DNA of 64,000 nucleotides from Spirochaetales bacterium (GCA_018433865.1 JAHDQJ010000004.1:124001-188000), one strand, 5' to 3'; positions 31,103 through 39,442 are shown, numbered from the stretch's first letter. Notes: generated by a model not told the origin, from the sequence alone. Numbers and translations are program-made.

Positions 31103-31127
31103 CGTACCACGAATATTTCGTGGTACG
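31103..31127. promoter_or_regulatory. 25-bp palindromic operator of the XRE gene
   Basis: CGTACCACGAA (31103-31113), TAT, TTCGTGGTACG (31117-31127): perfect 11-bp arms. The minus-strand -10 candidate TACGAT lies at the proximal edge (31106-31101), so a bound dimer would block transcription of the XRE gene. Confidence 0.65.
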
Positions 31128-31189
31128 AGTCCTTGCGTATCACCGGACAGGTATGAATTGGCAAGCCGCAATACCTGTCTGGGTATCGG

Positions 31190-31576
31190 CTATTCCTTCA
31201 ACGCCGACTCATCGGTATCCGCATCCGCGGCGGCCCGGCCGATCGCATCGATTCCGTTCAGGCATCCCTGCTTCGTCGCGTAGCCTTCCTCGGCGATGGC
31301 GATGTTCTGTCCGTTCGAAGCCAGCAACCGAAACCGGAACTGGTTCGCATTGTCGAGATACACCTCGTACTTCGGATACTTTTTCTTCTCGACCTTCTGT
31401 ACCGTTTGGTCCTCTACGGGTGAACCGGCATTCTTCTTGATCGCCTCGATGCCGTCCTTGCAGTTGCGGAGGCTGGCATAGTTCTGGCTGGTGAGGACTG
31501 TCTGGTAGTTTGCCGCTTGCAAGTTGAACCTGAAAAATCCCTTGGGCGTCTTGGTAATGACAAATCTTCCCGGCAT
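31190..31576 (-). CDS. YegP-like DUF1508 protein (UPF0339)
   Basis: 128 residues made of two tandem DUF1508 repeats: GRFVITKTPKGFFRFNLQA to YASLRNCKDGIEAIKKNA, and YEVYLDNANQFRFRLLASNG to YATKQGCLNGIDAIGRAA. Each has the beta-beta-alpha pattern of the family (E. coli YegP), whose biochemical role is not established. The start at 31576 has GAAGGAAGGG upstream. It is apparently monocistronic, with a TATACT -10-like box about 35 bp before the start. Confidence 0.9.
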   Translation of the reverse strand: MPGRFVITKTPKGFFRFNLQAANYQTVLTSQNYASLRNCKDGIEAIKKNAGSPVEDQTVQKVEKKKYPKYEVYLDNANQFRFRLLASNGQNIAIAEEGYATKQGCLNGIDAIGRAAADADTDESALKE

Positions 31577-31641
31577 GTGCTTCCCTTCCTTCTCGTATCT
31601 GTGATGCACACAGTATACGCATATTTTCATGGAAAGGGTAC

Positions 31642-31670
31642 AAAAAACTACAGGATTCATATTCCTGTGG
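31642..31670 (-). terminator. Rho-independent terminator of eda
   Basis: On the minus strand ACAGGA-ATATGAA-TCCTGT followed by AG and six T (31647-31642), 12 bp after the aldolase stop. Confidence 0.7.
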
Positions 31671-31679
31671 TTTCACACC

Positions 31680-32651
31680 TCATTTCGCACGGACAAGATG
31701 CAGCGCGAATCCCCCGATCTCTCCCTTGAGATAGGTGACGGTCAGGGTTCCTTTCGCATCACGTTTCGCGGTCGTCTCATCCATCTCCAGGCCGAATCGG
31801 CCCAGGTAGTGCAAGGCCCGCTCGATATCCCACGTCCTGAGGCCGATATGGCCGTGCGTTCCTTTGTACGGTGCTTTCATGATCTCGATCGACTCCCCGG
31901 CGAAGACGGATGCGTTTCCTTCGGTCACCGGCTGCAGCATGGCACCGAGAACCTCGATGATCCGCAAAGGAGAGGTTCCCGCTTCACCGTTGATGCCCAG
32001 GTGCGCGAAAGTGAATCCGTGGACCGCGAGCACCGCCTCCCTGCCCAGACGGGAAATCTCATCCCACCGGCCTGCATTGATGAGCTCGCTTTTGACCATC
32101 CAGCTGCCTCCGCACGCGACGATGTAGCTCTTGCGCAGGTAGGATGCAAGGTTGTGCATGCCGATTCCTCCGGTGGGCATGAATCGGATCGTCGGGAACG
32201 GACCGCTGAGCGCGTCGAGCATGTCTATTCCGCCAGAGGCCTCGGCGGGAAAGAATTTCAGGACCGTCAGGCCGCGGGCCATCGCCATCTGGATCTGTGA
32301 AGGATCGGTCACTCCGGGATACACGGGAACCTCATGGTCCAAGCACCATCCGACCACGCTGTCGCTGTATCCTGGGGAGACGATGAACTGTGCACCCGAG
32401 TCGACCGCACGCTTCGCCTGTTCCGTCGAAACGATCGTTCCCGCGCCGACAAGCATGCCCGGCAGTTCCGTACGGAGAATTCTGATCCCTTCCGCTCCGG
32501 CATCGGTACGGAATGTCACCTCGGCGATCGGCAGGCCGCCTTCGATGAGGGCTTTTCCCAGGGGAAGCGCCTGGTTTGGAGAATCGATCTTGATGACGGG
32601 GACTATCCCGATGTTCCGTATCGCTTGGTGCATTGCCTCTTGTGTTTCCAT
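31680..32651 (-). CDS. eda: KDPG/KHG aldolase fused to a VOC-like domain
   Basis: 323 residues. The first 210 or so are a class I 2-keto-3-deoxy-6-phosphogluconate aldolase: VPVIKIDSP, GGLPIAEVTFRTDAG (catalytic Glu), LVGAGTIVSTEQA, and VLKFFPAEASGG with the Schiff-base Lys. Residues about 215-323 form a vicinal-oxygen-chelate-like domain (GFTFAHLGING, then GTHGHIGLRTWDIERALHYL), absent from ordinary Eda of about 210 residues. It splits KDPG into pyruvate and glyceraldehyde 3-phosphate, ending the uronate branch supplied by uxaC, uxaA and kdgK. The start at 32651 has a GGAGGAACC ribosome site. Divergent from kdgK across an IclR-type box. Confidence 0.9.
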   Translation of the reverse strand: METQEAMHQAIRNIGIVPVIKIDSPNQALPLGKALIEGGLPIAEVTFRTDAGAEGIRILRTELPGMLVGAGTIVSTEQAKRAVDSGAQFIVSPGYSDSVVGWCLDHEVPVYPGVTDPSQIQMAMARGLTVLKFFPAEASGGIDMLDALSGPFPTIRFMPTGGIGMHNLASYLRKSYIVACGGSWMVKSELINAGRWDEISRLGREAVLAVHGFTFAHLGINGEAGTSPLRIIEVLGAMLQPVTEGNASVFAGESIEIMKAPYKGTHGHIGLRTWDIERALHYLGRFGLEMDETTAKRDAKGTLTVTYLKGEIGGFALHLVRAK

Positions 32652-32705
32652 GAAGGTTCCTCCTCGGTGATTCCTCTCATGAGTATAGCAAGGCGATGTG
32701 GAAAA

Positions 32706-32720
32706 TGGAACAATATTCCA
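32706..32720. promoter_or_regulatory. IclR-type operator between eda and kdgK
   Basis: TGGAA-CAATA-TTCCA, a perfect 5-5-5 palindrome with the same outer arms and spacing as the IclR consensus TGGAAATNATTTCCA. It lies about 8 bp upstream of the kdgK -35 box and within the divergent eda leader. The IclR-family gene at 33811-34596 is the obvious candidate regulator. Confidence 0.6.
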
Positions 32721-32727
32721 ATTATAA

Positions 32728-32755
32728 TTGACCTTTTGTCCTGCAATGATATAAT
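32728..32755 (+). promoter_or_regulatory. kdgK promoter
   Basis: TTGACC (32728-32733), 16-bp spacer, consensus TATAAT (32750-32755), about 30 bp before the ATG at 32786. Confidence 0.7.
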
Positions 32756-32785
32756 CGGGGTACACGACAGACAAGGATGGATATC

Positions 32786-33814
32786 ATGAAACGAATTGTC
32801 ACCTTCGGAGAGATCATGCTTCGCTTGAAATCGCCCCATCATGAGCGGTTCTTCCAATCTCCGCTGTTCGAAGCGACCTACGGAGGGGGAGAGGCCAACG
32901 TTGCCGTCTCGCTCTGTCTGCTGGGAGAGGAGGCCTCCTTCGTCACCGCGTTACCTGCGAATGCCATCGGTGACGGGGCGATCAGCGAATTGCGTCGTCA
33001 CGGTGTCGATACTTCACGTATCGTCCGTACGAAGAAAGGACGGGTGGGAATCTATTTCCTCGAGACAGGAGCAAACCAACGGCCGTCCAAGGTGGTCTAC
33101 GACCGGGAAGGCTCTGCCATCGCATCGGCAAGGCCGGACGATTTCAATTGGCCTGCGTTGCTCGCCGATGCCTCCTGGTTCCATGTCACCGGGATCACCC
33201 CGGCACTCAGCCAGGATGCAGCCGACTCGACCTTGGCTGCCATGCAGACGGCACGCAGGATGGGGCTGACGGTTTCGATCGATCTCAATTATCGCAAGAA
33301 GCTGTGGAATTACGGGAAGCAAGCACCTGAGGTGATGGGACCGTTGGCAGAGCTGGCTCAGGTGATCGTCGCGAATGAAGAGGACATCCAGAAATGCCTT
33401 GGCATCGAATCCGATGCCGATGTCACCAGTGGTGAGCTCTCCGAATCCTCCTATGCACAGCTGGCGACGAAGGTACGGATGCGCTATCCTCAAGTGGAAT
33501 ATGTGGCGATCACCTTGCGAGAGAGCATCAGTGCCGATAGGAACGGGTGGCGTGCTGTCCTGTCGGGGAAAGAAGGATTCCATGTGTCTCCACGCTTTGC
33601 CATCGATGACATCATCGATCGGGTGGGGGGAGGGGATTCCTTCTCAGCGGGCCTGATCTATGGGTTGCGCCACATGAAAGAGGCGGATGCCTTGCGATTC
33701 GCGGTTGCCGCCTCCTGCCTGAAACACAGTATCGGCGGGGATTTCAATCTTACCACCTTGGACGAGGTCCTGACCCTGATGAACGGGGATGGTTCCGGAA
33801 GGGTCCAACGCTAG
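32786..33814 (+). CDS. kdgK: 2-keto-3-deoxygluconate kinase (PfkB family)
   Basis: 342 residues of the ribokinase/PfkB family. TFGEIMLRL and GGGEANVAVSLCLLG form the sugar-binding start, VSIDLNYRKKLW is the central motif of KDG kinases, and DRVGGGDSFSAGLIYGL carries the catalytic Asp and anion hole. It phosphorylates 2-keto-3-deoxygluconate to KDPG, the substrate of the divergent Eda. ATG 32786 is preferred over the ATG at 32777 because AAGGA lies at a usable distance only from the former. Probably controlled through the IclR-type box at 32706-32720. Convergent with the IclR gene, overlapping by 4 bp. Confidence 0.9.
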   Translation: MKRIVTFGEIMLRLKSPHHERFFQSPLFEATYGGGEANVAVSLCLLGEEASFVTALPANAIGDGAISELRRHGVDTSRIVRTKKGRVGIYFLETGANQRPSKVVYDREGSAIASARPDDFNWPALLADASWFHVTGITPALSQDAADSTLAAMQTARRMGLTVSIDLNYRKKLWNYGKQAPEVMGPLAELAQVIVANEEDIQKCLGIESDADVTSGELSESSYAQLATKVRMRYPQVEYVAITLRESISADRNGWRAVLSGKEGFHVSPRFAIDDIIDRVGGGDSFSAGLIYGLRHMKEADALRFAVAASCLKHSIGGDFNLTTLDEVLTLMNGDGSGRVQR

Positions 33815-34596
33815 TTGCCCAGGAGTTTCGAGATGGTCCGGGTACTCTCCCGGATCATCTCCACGCAGGGGAGCCGCTTGTCGGGATCGAACCGGAATAC
33901 CGGCCAGGAGACTGAAAGTGCGGCGACGGTCGCTCCCGTATGATCGAACACCGGTGCGGCAATGCAACGGATGCCCTCCTCATGCTCCTCAAGGTCCTCG
34001 GCGAATCCTTGCTCCCTGATCTCTCGCAACTGCGCGCGCAACGCATCAGGATCGGTGATCGTATGCGGCGTGAACGGAATGAGTCTGATGAGCCGCAGCA
34101 TGTGCTCCTGTTCGTGTTCCGGCATGCCTGCCAAAAGCACCTTCCCGATCGCGGTACAGTACAGGGGAATCCGCTTTCCGACCCGTGAGTACATCCTGAT
34201 TGTGTAGGTGGACTCGATCTTCAGCACATACATCGCCATGTCCTCGTCGAGGACTCCCATGTGCACAGTCTCCATCAGGTTCGCACCAAGGGCCTGGGCG
34301 ATCGGGCGGGCATCTTGCGTCAGGTCCATGTGGGCCAGACCCTTCGACCCGATGCTGAACATCCGCAAGGTGAGTGCGTACTGGTCGTTCTCATCCCTGT
34401 GGACATACCCCAGGTCGATCAGGGTGGCGAGGAACCGCAATACCGTCGGTTTCGGCAATCGTGCCTCGCCCGACAACCGCTCCAAGTTGATCTTTCGATG
34501 CTTGGCGAGTGTCTCGAGGATCTTGACGGTCCGTTCGACCGAACTGAGGCGACTTGTTCCCTCTTCTCGCGAGGCGGGAGCTTTCCAGGTGCTCAT
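33811..34596 (-). CDS. IclR-family transcriptional regulator
   Basis: 261 residues. The N-terminal winged helix is at about 15-80 (SSVERTVKILETLAKHRKI, LPKPTVLRFLATLIDLGYV), and the C-terminal IclR effector domain follows (PLYCTAIGKVLLAGMPEHE, EGIRCIAAPVFDHTGATVAALSVS). Members sense sugar acids or aromatic metabolites; KdgR is the relative that responds to 2-keto-3-deoxygluconate. It is the third gene after uxaA and uxaC, 12 bp past the uxaC stop, and an IclR-like palindrome lies between eda and kdgK, so it likely controls the whole hexuronate pathway. ATG 34596 (after a GTG) has GGAG at 6 nt. Confidence 0.9.
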   Translation of the reverse strand: MSTWKAPASREEGTSRLSSVERTVKILETLAKHRKINLERLSGEARLPKPTVLRFLATLIDLGYVHRDENDQYALTLRMFSIGSKGLAHMDLTQDARPIAQALGANLMETVHMGVLDEDMAMYVLKIESTYTIRMYSRVGKRIPLYCTAIGKVLLAGMPEHEQEHMLRLIRLIPFTPHTITDPDALRAQLREIREQGFAEDLEEHEEGIRCIAAPVFDHTGATVAALSVSWPVFRFDPDKRLPCVEMIRESTRTISKLLGN

Positions 34597-34608
34597 CACA
34601 TGCTCCGA

Positions 34609-36018
34609 TCAACCGAAGTAGCGCTGGGCATTGCGGAAACTGATATCCCGTACGACGAGCGACAGCAGATCGATATCCAACGGGATTTCCCCCGCTTCCG
34701 CCCATGAGCCGAGCAGATTGCACAGGATCCTGCGGAAGTACTCATGTCGCGGATACGAGAGGAAGCTCCGCGAATCGGTGAGCATGCCGATGAACCGGGG
34801 CAGGGAACCCAGGTTGCCCAGGATCCTCAACTGGTCGGCCATGCCGTCCTTGTGATCACAGAACCACCAGCCCGAACCGAGTTGCATCTTTCCCGGGATG
34901 CCATCCCCTTGGAATGATCCCATGATCGTGCCGATGACATAGTAGTCTTTCGGATTGAGCGTGTAGAGTATGGTCTTCGGCAACTCGTGGGAGTCTTCTA
35001 GCGTCCCGAGGAAGCCTGAGAGCTTTGCGGCCAGCGGCAGGTCGTGCGAGGCATCGAAGCCGGTATCGGGGCCGAGGGACGCGAAGGCGGGACCGTTCAG
35101 GTTCCTGATCGAATTGAGATGGAGTTGCATCACGACATGATGCTTGGCGTACTCCTTGCCCAGGAAGACCATCACATGGGTCTGGTATGCGTCGATCTCG
35201 GACTCAGTGGGCGTGTTGCCCGACAGCGCCTTTTGGAAGATGGCTTCGACTTCGCCTTCGGATGCCAAGGTGAAGGGAACCATGGGGATTCCATGGTCGC
35301 TCGCCTTGCACCCTTGCGAGACGAAGTAGGCCAGGCGCTTCCCGAGTGCCGCACAGACATCGGAAGCCGACTTGATCGGCATCCCCGCGGCCGTGGCGAG
35401 ACGATCTATCTGCTGGGGAAAATCGGCCGCTTGTACAAGCAAGGCCTTGTCGGGACGGAACGAGGGCATCACGCGGGTACCGATCGCTCCGATCGGCGCC
35501 TTCCCCTCGTTGATCGAACGGTGGAGCAGCAGGTCGTCCGAAGGATCGTCGGTGGTTCCTACTGCACTGACCTTGAACTTCTTGAAGATGCTTGCAACGG
35601 AAAGGTCGTCGCTTGCGAGCATCTCCTTCGTCTTGTCCCAGATGTACGGCGCGCTCGTCTCGTTGAACGGTTCGCCGATGTCGAAGTATCTCTGCAGTTC
35701 CAAGTGGCTCCAGTGATAGAGCGGATTGCCGAGCAACTGTTCCATCGTCTTTGCCCAGGCCATGAATTTGTCATAGGGATCGGCGTCGCCAGTGATCAGC
35801 TTCTCTTCGATGCCGACCGTCCGCATGGCACGCCATTTGTAGTGATCACCCCCAAGCCAGATTTCCGTCAGGTTCGCGAACTTCTTGTTCTCGGCGATCT
35901 GCTGGGGAATCAAGTGGCAGTGATAATCGAAAATCGGTTCCTTTGCCGCATGCTCGTGATACAGTTCACGTGCCGTCTCATTCTCCAACAGGAAATCCGG
36001 TCCCATGAATGGTTTCAT
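34609..36018 (-). CDS. uxaC: Glucuronate isomerase (uronate isomerase)
   Basis: 469 residues, full length for UxaC, a metal-dependent amidohydrolase-fold enzyme converting D-glucuronate to D-fructuronate and D-galacturonate to D-tagaturonate. FDYHCHLIPQQIAEN (about 33-47) gives the HxH metal motif; VGTTDDPSDDLLLHR, MPSFRPDKAL and the late MLTDSRSFLSYPRHEYFRR are classic UxaC blocks. It overlaps uxaA by 4 bp (ATGA) and precedes the IclR gene. The reductase step (UxaB/UxuB) is not obvious nearby; one of the unassigned dehydrogenases or a distant gene must supply it. Confidence 0.95.
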   Translation of the reverse strand: MKPFMGPDFLLENETARELYHEHAAKEPIFDYHCHLIPQQIAENKKFANLTEIWLGGDHYKWRAMRTVGIEEKLITGDADPYDKFMAWAKTMEQLLGNPLYHWSHLELQRYFDIGEPFNETSAPYIWDKTKEMLASDDLSVASIFKKFKVSAVGTTDDPSDDLLLHRSINEGKAPIGAIGTRVMPSFRPDKALLVQAADFPQQIDRLATAAGMPIKSASDVCAALGKRLAYFVSQGCKASDHGIPMVPFTLASEGEVEAIFQKALSGNTPTESEIDAYQTHVMVFLGKEYAKHHVVMQLHLNSIRNLNGPAFASLGPDTGFDASHDLPLAAKLSGFLGTLEDSHELPKTILYTLNPKDYYVIGTIMGSFQGDGIPGKMQLGSGWWFCDHKDGMADQLRILGNLGSLPRFIGMLTDSRSFLSYPRHEYFRRILCNLLGSWAEAGEIPLDIDLLSLVVRDISFRNAQRYFG

Positions 36019-37514
36019 AGCGTTACTCCGTCCTTGAATAGTGCAATTTCTCGATAGCCGTTGATCTCATGCTTCACCCTGGTCGTCCCGGAAGCGACAG
36101 CAAGGATCAAGGTCCTGAACGTATTGAACACCACCAGAGGCTCCGATTGCAACCCTTTTGCCGCATCGAAGTCTATCCATGCCGCTTTCCTGGTGGCCAG
36201 CGTGGTGTTGGAAGCGATCTTCACCGTGGGGACGGCCGAACCCCACGGTGTCCCGCGTCCCGTGGTGAAGAGGATCAGGTGTGCGCCTGCCGCGGCCAAG
36301 GCGGTTGAGGAGACGAGATCGTTTCCCGGTGCCTCGCACACGGTCAATCCGGTTCTCCTGATCCGCTTTCCGTAGCCGATCACATCGTGTACCGGTCCCG
36401 AACCCCCTTTTTTCACACACCCCAAAGACTTCTCCTCGAGCGTGGTGATCCCTCCCGCTTGGTTGCCGGGAGAAGGATTCTCGTGGACCGGTTGTCCGTG
36501 TGCGATGTAGTATCGCTTCCAGGATTGGATTGCCTCGGCAAGCCGTGCGAACACGGCAGGGTCGATGCAACGGTCGAGCAGCGGCCTCTCCGCGCCGAAC
36601 ATCTCAGGAATCTCGGAAAGGATCGCACTGCCGCCCGATCGGACCAGGTGATCGGTGAACATTCCCACCAGCGGATTCGCGGTGATGCCGGACAATCCGT
36701 CGGAGCCACCGCATTTCAGGCCTACCACGAGTCGCGAGATCGGTACCGTGGAACGTTTCGCCGCAGAACCCCGGCGAGCGAGAGACGAGAGCAACCGCCG
36801 ACCCTCCGCCAACTCGTCTTCGGTTTCCTGACACACCAAGAAGCGGATGCGATCGGTATCGTAGGATCCCAGGCATTCCTTGAACGAATCGACGGTGTTG
36901 TTCTCACATCCGAGTGCGACGATGAGGACCCCGGCCGCATTGGGGTGGCGTGCGAGGGATGCGAGGATCGATCGGGTCTGTTCCAGGTCGTCGCCCAACT
37001 GCGAGCATCCGAACGGATGTTCCCATGCATACGCACCCTCGATTGCACCCCACGAGCCGTCATCACACCGTTCGGATGCCCATTTCGCGAGGCTTGCGGC
37101 AACCCGGTTCACACAACCGACCGTCGGGATGATCCACAATTCGTTGCGGATCCCCACGCTTCCGTCCTCGCGAAGGAATGCCTCGAACGTATCGGGTTCG
37201 GTTGCTACCCGCGGGACCGGGGAGGGATGGTAGCGATAGGAGTCGGAGGGGCCTATGTCTGATCGCAGATTATGGGTGTGCACCCATTCGCCAGCTCGTA
37301 TGGGATGCGTGGCGATTCCGATGGGATGACCGTACTTCAGGACGGGCTCAGCTTCCCGGATATCGTGCAACGCGACCTTGTGCCCTGTATCGATCGGTTC
37401 GCGCAGCGTCACGGAGAGTTCCTCACAGGCGATGACGCATCCCCTTTCGAGCGGTTGCAACGCGACGGCTACAGAGTCCTCTGGTTCGAGACGGATGACA
37501 CGAAGCTGGTTCAT
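36015..37514 (-). CDS. uxaA: Altronate dehydratase
   Basis: 499 residues, full length for UxaA. The N-terminal SAF-type domain (VAVALQPLERG to GIATHPIRAGEWVHTHNLRS) is followed by the large catalytic part with GVRNELWIIPTVGCVN-like GIRNELWIIPTVGCVNR, EHPFGCSQLGDD, LGCENN and GLKCGGSDGLSG, which carry the conserved Cys/His for iron. It dehydrates D-altronate to 2-keto-3-deoxygluconate, feeding kdgK. First gene of the uxaA-uxaC-iclR operon. ATG 37514 has no usable Shine-Dalgarno, and an in-frame stop lies just upstream. The promoter -10 ends 5 nt before it, suggesting leaderless expression. Confidence 0.93.
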   Translation of the reverse strand: MNQLRVIRLEPEDSVAVALQPLERGCVIACEELSVTLREPIDTGHKVALHDIREAEPVLKYGHPIGIATHPIRAGEWVHTHNLRSDIGPSDSYRYHPSPVPRVATEPDTFEAFLREDGSVGIRNELWIIPTVGCVNRVAASLAKWASERCDDGSWGAIEGAYAWEHPFGCSQLGDDLEQTRSILASLARHPNAAGVLIVALGCENNTVDSFKECLGSYDTDRIRFLVCQETEDELAEGRRLLSSLARRGSAAKRSTVPISRLVVGLKCGGSDGLSGITANPLVGMFTDHLVRSGGSAILSEIPEMFGAERPLLDRCIDPAVFARLAEAIQSWKRYYIAHGQPVHENPSPGNQAGGITTLEEKSLGCVKKGGSGPVHDVIGYGKRIRRTGLTVCEAPGNDLVSSTALAAAGAHLILFTTGRGTPWGSAVPTVKIASNTTLATRKAAWIDFDAAKGLQSEPLVVFNTFRTLILAVASGTTRVKHEINGYREIALFKDGVTL

Positions 37515-37519
37515 GCGTC

Positions 37520-37549
37520 ATCATAGGAGCACACCTCCGATCCTGTCAA
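37520..37549 (-). promoter_or_regulatory. Promoter at the uxaA start codon
   Basis: Minus strand TTGACA (37549-37544), 18-bp spacer, TATGAT (37525-37520), then 5 nt to the uxaA ATG. A GGAGG-like sequence lies inside the spacer and is correctly spaced only for an out-of-frame ATG at 37524 that opens a 33-codon reading frame overlapping uxaA. Confidence 0.5.
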
Positions 37550-37554
37550 TCGAC

Positions 37555-37583
37555 TTGACCCTGCGGTCTTCCCGTGGTAGGAA
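37555..37583 (+). promoter_or_regulatory. Candidate promoter of the glycosylase gene
   Basis: TTGACC (37555-37560), 17-bp spacer, TAGGAA (37578-37583), 7 nt to ATG 37591. The -10 is poor and overlaps AGGAAAG, which could instead serve as a ribosome site, so this is ambiguous. Confidence 0.3.
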
Positions 37584-37590
37584 AGATGGC

Positions 37591-38091
37591 ATGGAACGGT
37601 TGATTGCATTCCCTCCCATCGAAACACCTCTGAGCAGGGTCCTGATCCTCGGCTCGATGCCGAGTGTCGTCTCTTTGCGCAAGCAGGAGTACTACGGACA
37701 TCCCACCAACGCCTTTTGGCCGATCATGGAGCGGATGTGCGGATACCCGTTGGGAAGCTATGAGGAGAAACGGAGGATGATCAAGGAGTCCCGCCTCGCG
37801 CTTTGGGACGTGTTGGGCTCCTGCAAGCGGGAAGGTTCATCGGATCAGGGCATCCGTGAAGGCGAGGTGAACGACCTGCCCGCTTTCCTGTCGGACCATC
37901 CGCTGGTCACGTGCATCATCTGTAACGGAACAGTGGCGATGCGTCTCTGCGAACGCCATGTGCTGCGTCTGCATCCGGTGGACATCGACGTGTTCAGCTG
38001 TCCATCGACCAGCGCGGCGAATACCATGCCGTTCGAACAGAAGGTGAGTATTTGGACGAATGCATTGCATGTTGCATTGGATTTGTCTTGA
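37591..38091 (+). CDS. DNA-deoxyinosine (hypoxanthine) glycosylase
   Basis: 166 residues of the uracil-DNA-glycosylase superfamily. VLILGSMPSVVSLRKQEYYG (about 17-36) with HPTNAFWPIM is the signature of the bacterial hypoxanthine-DNA glycosylase group, and CPSTSAANTMPFEQKVSIW is the C-terminal loop equivalent of the L-PSTS-A motif. It should remove deaminated adenine (hypoxanthine) from DNA. It sits alone, divergent from uxaA, so no pathway link is implied. The start is the ATG after AGGAAAG; longer readings overlap the uxaA gene on the other strand. Confidence 0.85.
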   Translation: MERLIAFPPIETPLSRVLILGSMPSVVSLRKQEYYGHPTNAFWPIMERMCGYPLGSYEEKRRMIKESRLALWDVLGSCKREGSSDQGIREGEVNDLPAFLSDHPLVTCIICNGTVAMRLCERHVLRLHPVDIDVFSCPSTSAANTMPFEQKVSIWTNALHVALDLS

Positions 38092-38183
38092 AAATACCGA
38101 GTTTGACGTTTGACGATATTGTGTCAACCCCACGAATCAGATAGAGTGGTCATGATGAAATGATCTTGCGATTGGAGAACCCC

Positions 38184-39401
38184 ATGAACCGGAAAGACAA
38201 AGCTTCCATCTTTGACAAGTGCTATGCATTCACCGCTGCCGCGGAGGCACGGGCGACAGGCTTGTATCCCTTTTTCAAGCCGATCGGCAGGAGTGAGGGA
38301 ACGAAAGTCTATATCGACGGACGCGAGATGCTGATGCTCGGTTCCAACAACTATCTCGGTCTTGCCAACGACCCACGGATGAAGGAGGCTGCCGAGCAGG
38401 CTGCCGAGCGCTACGGAACCAGTTGCAGCGGTTCCCGTTTCATGAACGGGACACTCGACTTGCACGAAGAGCTCGAGCACAAGCTGGCCGGTTTCGTCGG
38501 CAAGGAATCGGCGCTTTGCTTCACTACCGGGTACCAGACGAACCTCGGATCCCTCTTCGCGATGCTGAACAGGGGTGACCATGTCATCGTGGACAAGTAC
38601 GACCACGCCTCGATCATGGATGGGATATTCCTTGCCGAAGGAACGAAGAAGCAGGTGAATCTCCATCGGTTCAAGCACAACAACATGGATGATCTCGAGA
38701 AAGTGCTCGGTTCCATACCTCTGGATGAACCGAAGCTGATCGTGGTCGACGGGGTGTTCTCCATGGAGGGGGATATCGCCAAATTGCCTGCCATCAGGAA
38801 ACTCGCCGACACCTATCGTGCGGGAATCTATCTCGACGAGGCCCACGCGCTCGGTGTGGTCGGCAAGAACGGACGGGGGACGTGTGAACATTTCGGAGAC
38901 GATCCTTCGCTGTGCGACCTGCTCATGTGCACGTTCAGCAAATCCTTCGGATCCATCGGCGGTTTCATTGCAGGAGAGGAACAGGTCATCGATTACATCA
39001 AGCATTTCGCCAGGCCGCTGATCTTCAGTGCTTCGATGCCTCCTGCGAACATTGCAGCCACGATGAAAGCACTGGATATCATCCGAACGGAACCCGAGCG
39101 GGTCCATCGGCTCCAGCACAATGCAACGCGGCTCATCGAAGGATTCAAGTCGCTCGGATTCGATACCGGCACGAGTGAGACACCGATCGTTCCCCTGTTG
39201 ATCGGTGACAATGACAAGACGTTCCTCCTCTGGAAACAGCTGTTCGAGCGCGGGGTCTACGTGAATCCGGTCATCTCACCCGCGGTTCCTCCCCAGCGTG
39301 CCCTGCTCAGGACTTCCTGCATGGCTATCCATAGCGATGATGAGCTCGATGAGGCGCTTCGGATCATCGGGGAAGAGGCTCGAAAGCTCGGAATCATCTG
39401 A
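38184..39401 (+). CDS. Alpha-oxoamine synthase, serine-palmitoyltransferase-like
   Basis: 405 residues, fold-type I PLP enzyme of the alpha-oxoamine synthase family (BioF, KBL, HemA, SPT). [60 protein letters not shown] and the PLP-lysine region [15 protein letters not shown] are clear. The set, together with [14 protein letters not shown] at the N-terminus, matches bacterial serine palmitoyltransferase-like enzymes as well as or better than BioF or KBL. It condenses an amino acid with an acyl-CoA; which pair is unknown. No other biotin genes are present. ATG 38184 has GGAGA at 5 nt. Upstream, TTTGACG direct repeats and a TTGAC/GTCAA inverted repeat (about 38103-38128) may be regulatory. Confidence 0.85.
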   Translation: MNRKDKASIFDKCYAFTAAAEARATGLYPFFKPIGRSEGTKVYIDGREMLMLGSNNYLGLANDPRMKEAAEQAAERYGTSCSGSRFMNGTLDLHEELEHKLAGFVGKESALCFTTGYQTNLGSLFAMLNRGDHVIVDKYDHASIMDGIFLAEGTKKQVNLHRFKHNNMDDLEKVLGSIPLDEPKLIVVDGVFSMEGDIAKLPAIRKLADTYRAGIYLDEAHALGVVGKNGRGTCEHFGDDPSLCDLLMCTFSKSFGSIGGFIAGEEQVIDYIKHFARPLIFSASMPPANIAATMKALDIIRTEPERVHRLQHNATRLIEGFKSLGFDTGTSETPIVPLLIGDNDKTFLLWKQLFERGVYVNPVISPAVPPQRALLRTSCMAIHSDDELDEALRIIGEEARKLGII

Positions 39402-39442
39402 GACAGCTGTCCTTTGGGTCCGGGATGCAGTATATTTGCATC

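Noticed and set aside
36387-37262. Plus-strand frame opposite uxaA
   Set aside because: Arg/Cys-rich translation with no fold pattern, fully inside uxaA.
38184-39401. BioF in a biotin pathway
   Set aside because: No bioA, bioB or bioD gene nearby, and the N-terminal and [14 protein letters not shown] regions resemble SPT-like enzymes more.
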